From positions 186,001 through 250,000 of the forward strand of contig NZ_CP048817.1 in the NCBI RefSeq assembly GCF_014171475.1: 64,000 bases of DNA. The letters are read 5' to 3'. A model generated the notes under the pieces. The model was not told where the DNA came from, did no database searches, and saw only the letters and a list, made by a program, of their open reading frames with translations. This DNA is from Sphingomonas sp. So64.6b (GTDB lineage Bacteria; Pseudomonadota; Alphaproteobacteria; Sphingomonadales; Sphingomonadaceae). Of this stretch, positions 34,385-43,217 are shown in pieces. The translations under genes and the position numbers were made by a program. Position 1 is the first letter of the stretch; every line of letters begins with the position of its first letter.

Positions 34385-35745
34385 GCGTCAAGCCGCCCGG
34401 AACGCGCTGGTACAATGCGGTGTGGCGCTGGCATTTCTACGCCGCCTTGCTGTGCGTGCCGTTCGTCATCTGGCTCGCGCTGACCGGCACGATCTATACT
34501 TGGAAACCGCAGATCGAGGGCTGGATTGATCGCCCTTATGACACGCTGGCGGTCGCGCCGGCGGCGAGTGTCGAGGCGCAGGTCGCCGCCGCGCTAGCGG
34601 CGGTGCCGCGCGCGCGGCTGCACAAATATGAACTGCCCGAAGGACCCGGCCATGCCGCGCGGGTGATCGTCGGCACGGGCAAGATGCAGACACGTGTCTA
34701 TGTCGATCCGGCAACGCTTCGCGTGCTGAAGCAGGTCGGCGAGGAAGAGCGCTTCATGCGTTATATCTTCCGCCTGCATGGCGAACTGATGGCCGGCAAT
34801 CCCGGCAGCTATCTGGTCGAGCTTGCCGCATGCTGGGCGATCGTGATGATCCTGACCGGCCTGTACCTGTGGTGGCCGCGCGGTGCGACCGGGCTGGGCG
34901 GGTTGCTCTATCCCAGGCTGCGCCAGGGGCGCCGCCTGTTCTGGCGCGACATCCACGCGGTGTCGGGAATCTGGGTCTCGTTGCTCGCGCTCGGTCTGAT
35001 CACGACAGGACTGCCCTGGGCCAAGGCCTGGGGGGGCTATTTCAAGGAGGTGCGCGCCATCACCGGCACTGCCGATGGTCCGGTGGACTGGCCGACCGGA
35101 GTGACCTCTGTCGCCGCGCCGCCCGCCGTCACGACACCTGGCGAACGCGCGATGCTCGACGAGCATGCCGAACATATGGGCATGTCGATGGCGCATCTCG
35201 CGCCGCGCGCCGGCGATCTCGACCGTGTCGTCCGCACGATCATGCCGCTGCGCATTGCGCCGCCGGTGCTGGTTGCGCCGCCAGCGGATGGGGCGCTGGC
35301 CTGGACGGTCACGTCGGACGCGGACAACCGCCCGCTGCGCACGCAGCTGACGATCGACGGCCGGAGCGGAGAGATCCTCAGCCGTCGTAATTTCGACCAG
35401 CGGCACTGGATCGATCGCGCGGTCGGCTATGGTATCGCCGCGCATGAGGGCGCGCTGTTTGGTATCGCCAACCAGCTGCTGGGTACGCTCGCTGCCTTGC
35501 TGCTCGTGACGCTGGCGGTGTCGGGCACGGTGCTGTGGTGGCGCCGAAGGCCGGTCGGCCTGATCGGAGCGCCAATCCCGCTGTCCCGGCCGCGCTTTGG
35601 CCCGGTGCTGATCGGCGTCGTGGTGTTGCTTGGCGTGCTACTGCCGCTGTTCGGCGCCTCGCTGATCGCCGTGCTGGTGATCGAGCGGCTGGCGCTGCGC
35701 AGGATCCCGCCGGTTCGCTACTGGCTCGGGTTGCGCGCGGCCTAG
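34381..35745 (+). CDS. PepSY-associated transmembrane protein (iron-regulated reductase-like)
   Basis: 454 residues. Four main hydrophobic helices (about 20-42, 145-165, 195-218, 360-382) with a further pair at the C-terminus frame a PepSY pattern (RLHKYELPEGPGHAARVIVG). The conserved RWYNAVWRWHFYAALLCVPFVIWLALTG start, the histidines of HGELMAGNPGSYLVELAACW and the segment WRDIHAVSGIWVSLLALGLITTGLPW match proteins that accompany TonB receptors and probably transfer electrons to metal-siderophore in the periplasm. The His residues could ligate haem. It is coupled to the receptor (ATGA). Confidence 0.9.
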   Translation: MSVKPPGTRWYNAVWRWHFYAALLCVPFVIWLALTGTIYTWKPQIEGWIDRPYDTLAVAPAASVEAQVAAALAAVPRARLHKYELPEGPGHAARVIVGTGKMQTRVYVDPATLRVLKQVGEEERFMRYIFRLHGELMAGNPGSYLVELAACWAIVMILTGLYLWWPRGATGLGGLLYPRLRQGRRLFWRDIHAVSGIWVSLLALGLITTGLPWAKAWGGYFKEVRAITGTADGPVDWPTGVTSVAAPPAVTTPGERAMLDEHAEHMGMSMAHLAPRAGDLDRVVRTIMPLRIAPPVLVAPPADGALAWTVTSDADNRPLRTQLTIDGRSGEILSRRNFDQRHWIDRAVGYGIAAHEGALFGIANQLLGTLAALLLVTLAVSGTVLWWRRRPVGLIGAPIPLSRPRFGPVLIGVVVLLGVLLPLFGASLIAVLVIERLALRRIPPVRYWLGLRAA

Positions 35746-35753
35746 CAAAAAAG

Positions 35754-35880
35754 CCGTTCGTGCTGAGCTTGTCGAAGCACCGTCTTTTTTCTCCGGCGTG
35801 AGAGAAAGAACAGCGGCCCCTTTCGACTGCCTGCTAAGGCAGGCGCTCAGGACAGGCTTCAACAGGCTCAGGGCGAACGG
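35754..35880. repeat. inverted palindromic intergenic repeat (GTTCG..CGAAC type)
   Basis: Left arm 35754-35780 and right arm 35855-35880 are imperfect inverses (about 22 of 27 positions): CCGTTCGTGCTGAGCTTGTC and GGCTCAGGGCGAACGG. The interior has a T6 run and a TGCCT/AGGCA hairpin. Such elements are dispersed in sphingomonad intergenic regions. Lying between two converging genes it may also end transcription. Confidence 0.75.
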
Positions 35881-35899
35881 GGAGGAAAGCCCCCTCAGC

Positions 35900-37942
35900 T
35901 TACCAGATGTGAACGCGCTGCTCGGGCGGCAGGTACAGCTTGTCGCCCGGCTTCACGTCGAACGCCGCATACCAGGCATCGACATTGCGCAGGATGCCGT
36001 TGACCCGAAACATCGCTGGCGAATGCGGATCGGTGAGCAGCAATTGCCGCGCCAGCGCCTCGCGCCGCTTGGTCTGCCATGCCTGGGCATAGGCGAGGAA
36101 GAAGCGCTGATCGCCGGTTAGCCCGCCGATCACCGGCGCCTTGCCGTGCTTCTGTTGGTAGATTTTGTACGCGGTATAAGCCGCTTCGACCCCGCCGAGA
36201 TCGCCGATATTCTCGCCCAGGGTCAGCTTGCCGTTGATCTTGGTGCCGGGGACCGGTTCATACTGGTCATATTGCGCGGCCAGCGCGCCGGTGCTGCCCT
36301 TGAACGCGGTCGATGACGCGGGCGTCCACCAATTCTCGAACTTGCCGGTCGGGCCGAACTGGCTGCCCTGATCGTCGAAGCCATGGCCCATCTCATGGCC
36401 GATGATCGCGCCGATCGCGCCATAATTGACCGCCGGATCGGCATTGGGATCAAAGAAGGGCGGCTGCAGGATCGCTGCCGGGAACGTGATCTGGTTCGAC
36501 AGCGGATTGTAATAGGCATTCACCGTCTGCGGGGTCATTTCCCACAAGCTGCGATCGACCGGCTTGGGAAAACGCGACAGTTGCAGCTGCTGCTCGAATT
36601 CGCCCGAGCGCATCGCATTGCCAAGCAGATCGCCGCGTTCCACTTTCAACGCCGAATAATCGACATAACGCACCGGGTGACCGATGCGCGGCTCGAACGC
36701 GGCGAGCTTGACCAGCGCCGCCTTGCGGGTGGCATCATCCATCCAGGTCGACGCCGAAATACGCTGCTGATAGGCTTCGCGCAGATTCTCGATCAGCTCG
36801 CCCATCTGTTTTTCGGCTGCGGGCGGGAAATATTTCGCGACATAAATCTGGCCGACCGCCTCGCCGAGCGATCCGTTCATCAACTGGATGCCGCGCTTCC
36901 AGCGATCGCGCTGCACCTGCACGCCTGACAGGGTCTTGGAGAAGAAATTGAACTGTGCGTCGTCGAACGCCTTGGGCAGGAAGGTCGCGTGGTCGCTGAC
37001 GAAGTGGAAGGCGATATAGTCCTTCCAGGTCTGCAGCGGGGTCGCCACCAGCAGCTTGCCCATCGCGGTCAGCGCGGTGTTCTGCGTCATCAGCACGGTC
37101 GGTGACGAATCGAGGCCGGAGGTCTTCAGCAGCAGCGCCCAGTCGAATTCCGGCGCCTTTTCCTCGAGGCCGGCCAGCGGCTGCGGATCGTTCAACTTGG
37201 CGATGTCGCGGCTTTGTTCGGGCGACCATTGCTCCTTGGCCATCGCGGTTTCGAGCGCCATGATCGCGTCGGCCTTGGCGCTGGCATCGGGGATGCCGGC
37301 CAGTTCCTGGATCTGCTGGATATAGGCGCGGTACGCCTTGCGGTAGCCGTCATACTTTTCGCCCGGCAGCAGGTAGTTGTCGCGTGCCATGCCGAGACCG
37401 CTCTGGCCCGCAGCAGCGGTGTAGCGCGTCGGATCGGCCAGGTCCGGGATGATCCCGATCCCGACTGGAGAGGCATAGCCCACGGTCGCGAACAGCGTCT
37501 GCAACCCGGTCAGATCCTTCACCGCGGCGATCTTCGTGAGATAGGGCTTCAGCGGCGCCGTGCCCTTCGCTTCGATCCCGGCAGTGTCCATCCAGCTGGC
37601 ATAGAAATCGCCGACCTGCTTGCCGGTCGCGCCATATTGCGCGGGGTTGGCGGCCATGTCGTCGAGGATCTTGCGGACATTGACCTCGGCTTCGTCGGAC
37701 AGGATCGAGCCGAACCCGGCCGAGCCTTTGTCGGCGGGAATCTCGGTCTTCGCGGCCCAGCCACCATTGGCATAGGTCCAGAAATCATCGCCGGGCTTCA
37801 CGCCTGTTTGACGCGCTGTTTGATCGATGCCGAACGCGCCGTAGCGCGCGACCTTGGTGGCAGCGTCCTTGGACAGCGCCGGAATGGCGATAGCGAGAGC
37901 GGCGGTAGCCGCGGTGAGACGAACCAGAACGGAAACGCGCAT
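35900..37942 (-). CDS. M13-family zinc metallopeptidase (neprilysin-like)
   Basis: 680 residues from the ATG at 37942 (AGGA upstream; a longer frame starts at 37978). A signal peptide (VRLTAATAALAIAIPALS) precedes the M13 N-terminal domain and the catalytic domain. The zinc site is IGHEMGHGFDDQG (HExxH) with downstream GENIGDLGG supplying the third ligand (E) and Asp; the substrate-binding NAYYNPLSNQITFPAAILQPPFF motif and the C-terminal VDAWYAAFDVKPGDKLYLP with VRIW-like ending (VHIW) are typical. M13 peptidases cleave peptides of up to about 40 residues in the periplasm or outside. Single gene. Confidence 0.95.
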   Translation of the reverse strand: MRVSVLVRLTAATAALAIAIPALSKDAATKVARYGAFGIDQTARQTGVKPGDDFWTYANGGWAAKTEIPADKGSAGFGSILSDEAEVNVRKILDDMAANPAQYGATGKQVGDFYASWMDTAGIEAKGTAPLKPYLTKIAAVKDLTGLQTLFATVGYASPVGIGIIPDLADPTRYTAAAGQSGLGMARDNYLLPGEKYDGYRKAYRAYIQQIQELAGIPDASAKADAIMALETAMAKEQWSPEQSRDIAKLNDPQPLAGLEEKAPEFDWALLLKTSGLDSSPTVLMTQNTALTAMGKLLVATPLQTWKDYIAFHFVSDHATFLPKAFDDAQFNFFSKTLSGVQVQRDRWKRGIQLMNGSLGEAVGQIYVAKYFPPAAEKQMGELIENLREAYQQRISASTWMDDATRKAALVKLAAFEPRIGHPVRYVDYSALKVERGDLLGNAMRSGEFEQQLQLSRFPKPVDRSLWEMTPQTVNAYYNPLSNQITFPAAILQPPFFDPNADPAVNYGAIGAIIGHEMGHGFDDQGSQFGPTGKFENWWTPASSTAFKGSTGALAAQYDQYEPVPGTKINGKLTLGENIGDLGGVEAAYTAYKIYQQKHGKAPVIGGLTGDQRFFLAYAQAWQTKRREALARQLLLTDPHSPAMFRVNGILRNVDAWYAAFDVKPGDKLYLPPEQRVHIW

Positions 37943-38050
37943 TGGGAGAATCCTCGGACAAGTGTATTGCCGTGGCATAGCGGTGGGTCAGGGTTGAGGC
38001 AATCGACAAGGCATGCACCGCTTGCCGCGCTTTCCTATCGAGCGGTGCGT

Positions 38051-38665
38051 CTATTTGAACTGGGCGATCCGCTCCACCGCGCGAACCTGATCGTCCGCGC
38101 AGGAATCGATCATCACCCAGTCAGGCCCATCTTTTTTGCTCCAGCGCGTACGGCAGACCGCAAAGGCGCGATCGAGCGCAGGACCGCCATAGGCCTTTTT
38201 AAGCAATGCGAACGCGCGATGGCCGATCGCCTGATCGGTGAGGCATTCTTCCGCGGTCGTCGGCAGACGCTCGATCCCTGGTATACTCGTGTGGATTTCC
38301 ACGTCGCACAGGCGGCGAGACTGTTTGACATCGAAGTCGCTGCCCGCACGCGTTGCTTCGGCCAACGGCGTGCTGTCCTCGTTGAAACATACCCGGGCCA
38401 TCTGCCAGTCGATCGCCTCGGCCTTGCGCCATTTCTCGATGCACCCCTCCTGCATCGTCTTGCTGCCGGGGCCGAGATGCTGCGCCAGCAGCGCGAATTC
38501 GCGATACCCTAGCCATTGTCCTTCGAGACAGCTGAGCTGCGCATCGAGATCATCGGCATCGTCGCCCTGCGCGCATTGCCGGGCGACGATGGCCGTATCG
38601 AACGGGACGGTGTTGCGGATCACCGGAAGATCCGCCGCCAGCAGTGTTAGTGCGAGAAAAAGCAT
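38051..38665 (-). CDS. secreted hypothetical protein with conserved cysteines
   Basis: About 204 residues. The frame opens at 38755, but a start at the ATG at 38665 (or the one six bases upstream) gives GGGG as ribosome-binding site and a hydrophobic leader MLFLALTLLAADLPV. The mature sequence has eight or so Cys in pairs (ARQCAQGDD, LSCLEGQW, EGCIEKW, RVCFNED, RLCDVE, EECLTDQ, AVCRTRW, DSCADD), spaced as in proteins that form several disulfides. It repeats a motif of Cys, acidic residues and Trp about every 30 residues. No family recognised; periplasmic location is inferred. Confidence 0.7.
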   Translation of the reverse strand: MLFLALTLLAADLPVIRNTVPFDTAIVARQCAQGDDADDLDAQLSCLEGQWLGYREFALLAQHLGPGSKTMQEGCIEKWRKAEAIDWQMARVCFNEDSTPLAEATRAGSDFDVKQSRRLCDVEIHTSIPGIERLPTTAEECLTDQAIGHRAFALLKKAYGGPALDRAFAVCRTRWSKKDGPDWVMIDSCADDQVRAVERIAQFK

Positions 38666-38797
38666 GGGCATGTCCCCGAAACCCCGCCTGCGATCGGCGC
38701 GTGGTTTGACGGCGTATGCGGACAGGCTTTTGAGTTGCGTCCGCGATCGTCGCAAGACCCGTTCATCAGCGCGCTAACCGCAGTTGGAGGCGGTCGC

Positions 38798-40738
38798 TCA
38801 TGCCACCCGGTTGGCCAACAGATCGTCGACCACCGCCGGATCGGCCAGCGTGCTGGTATCGCCGAGCGACGAAACATCGCCCTCGGCGATCTTGCGCAGG
38901 ATGCGGCGCATGATCTTGCCCGACCTGGTCTTGGGCAGGCCCGGCGCGAACTGCAGCTTGTCGGGTGCGGCGATCGGGCCGATTTCGCTGCGCACCCATT
39001 TTATCAGCGTGCCGCGCAATTCGTCCGACGCCGTCTCGCCCGAATTGAGCGTGACATAGGCATAGATGCCCTGGCCCTTGATATCGTGCGGCATGCCGAC
39101 CACGGCGGCCTCGGCGACCTGCGGGTGAAGCACCAGCGCGGATTCGACTTCGGCGGTGCCCATGCGGTGGCCCGACACGTTGATCACATCATCGACCCGG
39201 CCGGTGATCCACCAATAACCGTCTTCGTCACGCCGTGCGCCGTCGCCGGTGAAATATTTGCCCGGATAGGTGGTGAAATAGGTCTGGAAGAAGCGCGCAT
39301 GATCGCCCCACACAGTGCGCATCTGGCCCGGCCAGCTCCTGGCGATGACGAGATTGCCCTCGGTCGCACCGTTCAGCACCTCGCCTTCGGCATCGACCAG
39401 TTGCGGATCGACCCCCGGCATCGGCCGCGTCGCGCTGCCTGGCTTCAGGTCGGTCGCGCCGGGCATCGGCGCGATCATCGCAGCTCCGGTCTCGGTCTGC
39501 CACCAGGTGTCGATGATCGGGCAGCGGCCTTCGCCGACCACTTCATGATACCAGCGCCACGCCTCGGGATTGATCGGTTCGCCGACCGTGCCGAGCAATT
39601 TCAGTGAGGAGCGGTTGGTCTTCGTGACAAAGTCGTCGCCATCCTTCATCAGCGCGCGGAGCGCGGTCGGCGCGGTGAAGATGGTGTGGACCTTATGCCG
39701 GTCGACCACTTGCCAGATGCGGCTCGCATCGGGCCAGTTGGGCAGGCCTTCGTACATCAGGGTCGTCGCGCCATTGGCGAGCGGGCCGTAGAGGATATAG
39801 CTGTGCCCGGTGACCCAGCCGATATCAGCTGCGCACCACCACACATCGCCGGGCCGGTAATCGAAGGCGAGCTCATGCGTCAGGCTTGCCCAGAGCAGAT
39901 AGCCGCCGCTGCTGTGCAGCACACCCTTGGGCTGGCCAGTCGATCCGCTGGTGTAGAGGATGAACAACGGGTCTTCCGCGCCCATCGGCTCTGGCGGGCA
40001 GGTCGTCGGCTGATCCGCCGCTGCCTCATGATACCAGATGTCGCGACCGTCGCGCATCGTCACATCGCCGCCTGTCGCCCTGACCACGATCACCGTCTTC
40101 AGCGCCGGCGCGCGTTCCGCAGCGGCGTCGACATTGGCCTTGAGCGGGACCTTCTTGCCGCCGCGGCGCCCCTCATCGGCGGTGACGACGATGTTCGAAT
40201 CGCAATCGGTGACCCGCCCCGCCAGCGCCTCGGGTGAGAAGCCGCCGAACACCACCGAATGGATCGCGCCGATCCGCGCGCAAGCGAGGATCGCAAACGC
40301 CGCTTCGGGGATCATCGGCATATAAATGGTGACGCGGTCGCCCTTCTTCGCACCTTGCGCCTTCAGCACATTGGCGAAGCGGCACACCTCGGCATGAAGC
40401 TGGCGATAGGTGAATTGGCGCGGCTGTTCGCTTGGCTCGTCCGGTTCCCAGATCAACGCGACCTGCTCGCCGCGCCTGGCGAGATGTCGGTCGAGGCAGT
40501 TCGCGGCAACATTGAGCCGCCCGTCGGCGAACCACTGGATGTGGAAATCTTTTTCCGCGAACGACCAGTCGCCAGCGATCTCGGGCCGCTTGATCCAGTC
40601 GAGACGGCGCGCTTGTTCGAGCCAGAAGCTGCCCGGATCGGCCAGCGAGCGGCCGTAAAGCTGCTCATATCCCGCCGCATCGAACCGCGCGCGCTTCGCC
40701 CATTCTGGGGGCACGGGGTAGAGATCCTGATCGGCCAT
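38798..40738 (-). CDS. acs: acetyl-CoA synthetase
   Basis: 646 residues, the typical length. The protein carries the AMP-forming ligase signatures: [21 protein letters not shown] (cited from [11 protein letters not shown]), the ATP-binding loop [21 protein letters not shown], the hinge region [33 protein letters not shown], and the C-terminal acetylation-site Lys in [15 protein letters not shown]. It converts acetate, ATP and CoA to acetyl-CoA, feeding central metabolism. The GWVTGH and VTADEG segments match bacterial Acs rather than propionyl-CoA ligases. It is single and divergent from a reductase; a dyad at 40807-40829 is nearby. Confidence 0.95.
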   Translation of the reverse strand: MADQDLYPVPPEWAKRARFDAAGYEQLYGRSLADPGSFWLEQARRLDWIKRPEIAGDWSFAEKDFHIQWFADGRLNVAANCLDRHLARRGEQVALIWEPDEPSEQPRQFTYRQLHAEVCRFANVLKAQGAKKGDRVTIYMPMIPEAAFAILACARIGAIHSVVFGGFSPEALAGRVTDCDSNIVVTADEGRRGGKKVPLKANVDAAAERAPALKTVIVVRATGGDVTMRDGRDIWYHEAAADQPTTCPPEPMGAEDPLFILYTSGSTGQPKGVLHSSGGYLLWASLTHELAFDYRPGDVWWCAADIGWVTGHSYILYGPLANGATTLMYEGLPNWPDASRIWQVVDRHKVHTIFTAPTALRALMKDGDDFVTKTNRSSLKLLGTVGEPINPEAWRWYHEVVGEGRCPIIDTWWQTETGAAMIAPMPGATDLKPGSATRPMPGVDPQLVDAEGEVLNGATEGNLVIARSWPGQMRTVWGDHARFFQTYFTTYPGKYFTGDGARRDEDGYWWITGRVDDVINVSGHRMGTAEVESALVLHPQVAEAAVVGMPHDIKGQGIYAYVTLNSGETASDELRGTLIKWVRSEIGPIAAPDKLQFAPGLPKTRSGKIMRRILRKIAEGDVSSLGDTSTLADPAVVDDLLANRVA

Positions 40739-40806
40739 GTAACGCTCTCCTGCCGTCCCATTTGCCGGGGGGAGACAGGCGAATGCAAGGCCCAGCTTGC
40801 CATAAA

Positions 40807-40829
40807 TTAGGTTTCAATATAAAACCTTA
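40807..40829. promoter_or_regulatory. AGGTTT/AAACCT dyad in the acs-reductase intergenic region
   Basis: TTAGGTTT and AAACCTTA flank seven bases, forming a near-perfect dyad in an AT-rich stretch of an otherwise GC-rich intergenic region (114 bases). It lies 24 bases before the reductase start, a good repressor position, but no regulator gene is adjacent. Confidence 0.4.
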
Positions 40830-40852
40830 TTCATATAGACGGGAGTGGATCG

Positions 40853-41869
40853 ATGGCGGGCACGGTTTTGGTGACGGGCGGCAGCGGTTACATCGCCGGC
40901 TATCTTATTCGGCAGCTGGTCCGCGAAGGCTGGACCGTTCACACGACGATCCGCTCGCTCGGGCGAGAAGCGGAAGTACGCGAAACACTCGGCATTGCGG
41001 GACCGGAGCTGCAATTCTTCGCCGCCGACCTGATGAACGACGCGGGTTGGGCCGACGCGGTCGCCGGTTGCACCCATGTCGCGCATGTCGCGTCACCTTT
41101 TCCCCCCGGCGCGATCAAGCATGAGGACGATCTTATCGTTCCGGCGCGCGAGGGCGCGTTGAGGGCGCTGCGTTTCGCCCGGGAAGCCGGCGTCCAGCGC
41201 TTCGTTCAGACCTCGTCAGTCGCGGCAATCGCTTATGGCCGCGATGATCTGGACCGGCCCTTTACCGAGGCGGACTGGAGCGACATGACCTCACCAAACG
41301 TTGCCGCCTATCCCAAGTCGAAGACGATTGCCGAACGCGCCGCGCGCGACTGGATGACGGCGAACGGCGGCGCGATGGAATATTGCTCGATCAATCCGGC
41401 GGCTGTGCTGGGTCCGGTCCTGAGCGCCGATTATTCGGCTTCGATCGAGTTCGTCAAACGCGCGATCGACGGGTCGGTCCCGGGTTTCCCGCGACTTGGC
41501 TTCGCTGTCGTCGATGTCCGCGACCTCGCCGATCTTCATGTCCGCGCACTGACCGTGCCGGGTCTCGCCAATGAACGCTTCATCGCGGCCGGTCGGTTTT
41601 TGATGATGAACGAAGTGGGCCAGATCCTGCGCGATCGGCTCGGGCCCGACGCGAGGAAGGTGCCGAAGCGCAACATCCCCGATTTCGCCGTCAGGCTGAT
41701 CGCGTTGTTCGATGGTAGCCTGCGCCAGGTGCTTGGCGAATTGGGCCGGGTCCGTGCCGTCGATTCCAGCCATGCGCTCGAGGTATTTGGCTGGCAGACG
41801 CGTCCGATCGAGGACTCGATTGTGGATACCGCGCGGAGTTTGATCGATCGGGGGATTGTGAAAATCTGA
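40853..41869 (+). CDS. NAD(P)-dependent epimerase/dihydroflavonol-4-reductase-like oxidoreductase
   Basis: 338 residues with GGGAG upstream. Extended SDR features: VLVTGGSGYIAGYLIRQLV (GxxGxxG), HVASPF, the segment VQRFVQTSSVAAIAYG, and the YPKSKTIAE catalytic Tyr/Lys pair (YxxxK). The overall pattern is that of DFR/cinnamoyl-CoA-reductase-like dehydrogenases acting on carbonyls. The substrate is not predictable. The TGA at its end abuts the TGA of the convergent sulfotransferase gene (TGATCA). Confidence 0.9.
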   Translation: MAGTVLVTGGSGYIAGYLIRQLVREGWTVHTTIRSLGREAEVRETLGIAGPELQFFAADLMNDAGWADAVAGCTHVAHVASPFPPGAIKHEDDLIVPAREGALRALRFAREAGVQRFVQTSSVAAIAYGRDDLDRPFTEADWSDMTSPNVAAYPKSKTIAERAARDWMTANGGAMEYCSINPAAVLGPVLSADYSASIEFVKRAIDGSVPGFPRLGFAVVDVRDLADLHVRALTVPGLANERFIAAGRFLMMNEVGQILRDRLGPDARKVPKRNIPDFAVRLIALFDGSLRQVLGELGRVRAVDSSHALEVFGWQTRPIEDSIVDTARSLIDRGIVKI

Positions 41870-42574
41870 TCAGGCCGCACTTTCCGCGACGAAGCGGTCG
41901 CGCCACGCGCGCGACTGATCGTCGGCTTGCTGCTTGAGCTGCGTGATATGGGCCGGCCGCTGTTGCGTCTCCACCCCCAAAAACGGAAGCAATGCCGCGA
42001 TCTCGCCGCGTGCTACGTCCTCGTAGAACAGGCGCAACGGGTCGATCGCGTGGCGCACGAAGAACGTCTCCCATAGTTGGCGATTTTCCTCGATCACGGA
42101 CAGGGCGCCGGCGATCGCGGTGCGGCTGTAGGTCAGTCGCGGCGGCGGGAGCGTCCGATAAGATGACCAGATGTTCGTTTCCATCGCACGTACCAGCGAT
42201 ATGGCCTGCATGACGATATCGCGTCGGTCGAGGAATATGAGCTTGAGCGGGCCGGTCATCGCCTCGATCGGTTCCAGCCCCCCTCCACCGATGCGGGTAT
42301 ATCGCCTGATATCACGGCGAAGGCCAGCGAACTGGGGCCACATCAGCTTGCAGCCGAACACGCCGTTGCGCGTGGAGCAGAACCGGAAAAAATCGTAGAA
42401 ATAGGCGATATGGCTGGCATGGCCGTGATGGCCGGACCATGTCGCCCCGTCGTCCAGCAGGCCATATTCCTGCGGATAGCCGACCGATCCAAGCGTCGCC
42501 AGCATCTCACACAGCAGAAAGCTGCCCGTGCGGGGTAGCGCCGCGATGATATAACCCCGGTCGATGCCGTACAA
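41870..42574 (-). CDS. Stf0-family sulfotransferase
   Basis: About 234 residues from a TTG at 42574; the frame is open upstream to 42847, but most of that overlaps the dioxygenase gene and encodes unlikely sequence. The N-terminus IDRGYIIAALPRTGSFLLCEML supplies the 5'-phosphosulfate loop, the central segment LIFLDRRDIVMQAISLVRAMETNIW the 3'-phosphate site, and FYEDVARGEIAALLPFLGV the C-terminal Stf0 motif. Stf0 enzymes move sulfate from PAPS to a hydroxyl group, for example in sulfated trehalose. As the last gene of an operon with an ATP-grasp and dioxygenases it would sulfate a hydroxylated peptide or product. The substrate is inferred. Confidence 0.85.
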   Translation of the reverse strand: MYGIDRGYIIAALPRTGSFLLCEMLATLGSVGYPQEYGLLDDGATWSGHHGHASHIAYFYDFFRFCSTRNGVFGCKLMWPQFAGLRRDIRRYTRIGGGGLEPIEAMTGPLKLIFLDRRDIVMQAISLVRAMETNIWSSYRTLPPPRLTYSRTAIAGALSVIEENRQLWETFFVRHAIDPLRLFYEDVARGEIAALLPFLGVETQQRPAHITQLKQQADDQSRAWRDRFVAESAA

Positions 42575-42578
42575 TGTT

Positions 42579-43217
42579 TCAAATCCAGCTGGTGAGAGCG
42601 AAGCGCCGGTCGGCAAAGCACGGCGTGGACAACGATACCGGCAAAATCTCATGGAGTGTGTTCGATGGGAAAATCGTCGCGACATTATGACGCGGCGCGA
42701 TCGTCTGCACCGGACCGAAGCGCTGCCGCGCCGCGTCCTGAAAGCCGTGCAGGGTGAGTTCCCCACCGGCAAAGCGACAGGGGAAGCGATGCAGGTAGAC
42801 GACGACCGTGAAGGATCGGTGCGCGACGGGGGCGGCGCCGTCATCACGATGCGGGCCGAACCAGTCGCCGTCGCCGCTCGCGGCGAGCTCGGATTCTTCG
42901 ACGGGCGCCGTCAGTATCCGGTCGCCGAAGCGCGCGCGAAGTGCATCGCCGTGTCTCAAGGCGATCGTCGCCATCAGGTCGCGATGCATTTCATGCTGTG
43001 CCAGCGTCCGCGCACTGCGATGTCGTCCGGCATGCAATTCCAGGTGCGACGACAATGTCAGCGCATCGCCGAACATCGCCTCGCTGGCGATCGCGAAAGT
43101 AAGCAACGCCGCTGCGTCGGCTTTGGGTAGCGCATCGGACAGGACCAGCGCCGGGAGTGCTGGCATCGCCTCGGGCATGGCGCGCGCGGGATAGGCCGAT
43201 TTGCGGGCGTCGCTCAC
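42579..43217 (-). CDS. 2-oxoglutarate/Fe(II) oxygenase, prolyl-4-hydroxylase-like
   Basis: 212 residues from a GTG that overlaps the upstream TGA (GTGA). The double-stranded beta-helix is recognisable with iron ligands H123-x-D125 (GPHRDDGA), the distal H189 (SNTLHEILPVS) and the 2OG-binding R204/R205 (FADRRFALTSW), preceded by FTVVVYLHRF and GGELTL. These residues are all present, so it should be active. In this operon it could hydroxylate Lys, Asp, Pro or another residue of the precursor peptide. The family includes prolyl hydroxylases of the P4H type. Confidence 0.87.
   Translation of the reverse strand: MSDARKSAYPARAMPEAMPALPALVLSDALPKADAAALLTFAIASEAMFGDALTLSSHLELHAGRHRSARTLAQHEMHRDLMATIALRHGDALRARFGDRILTAPVEESELAASGDGDWFGPHRDDGAAPVAHRSFTVVVYLHRFPCRFAGGELTLHGFQDAARQRFGPVQTIAPRHNVATIFPSNTLHEILPVSLSTPCFADRRFALTSWI

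Noticed and set aside
42575..42847. Longer N-terminus for the sulfotransferase
   Set aside because: It overlaps the dioxygenase gene by hundreds of bases and codes for Ser/Arg-rich shadow-like sequence; family members start just before the phosphosulfate loop.
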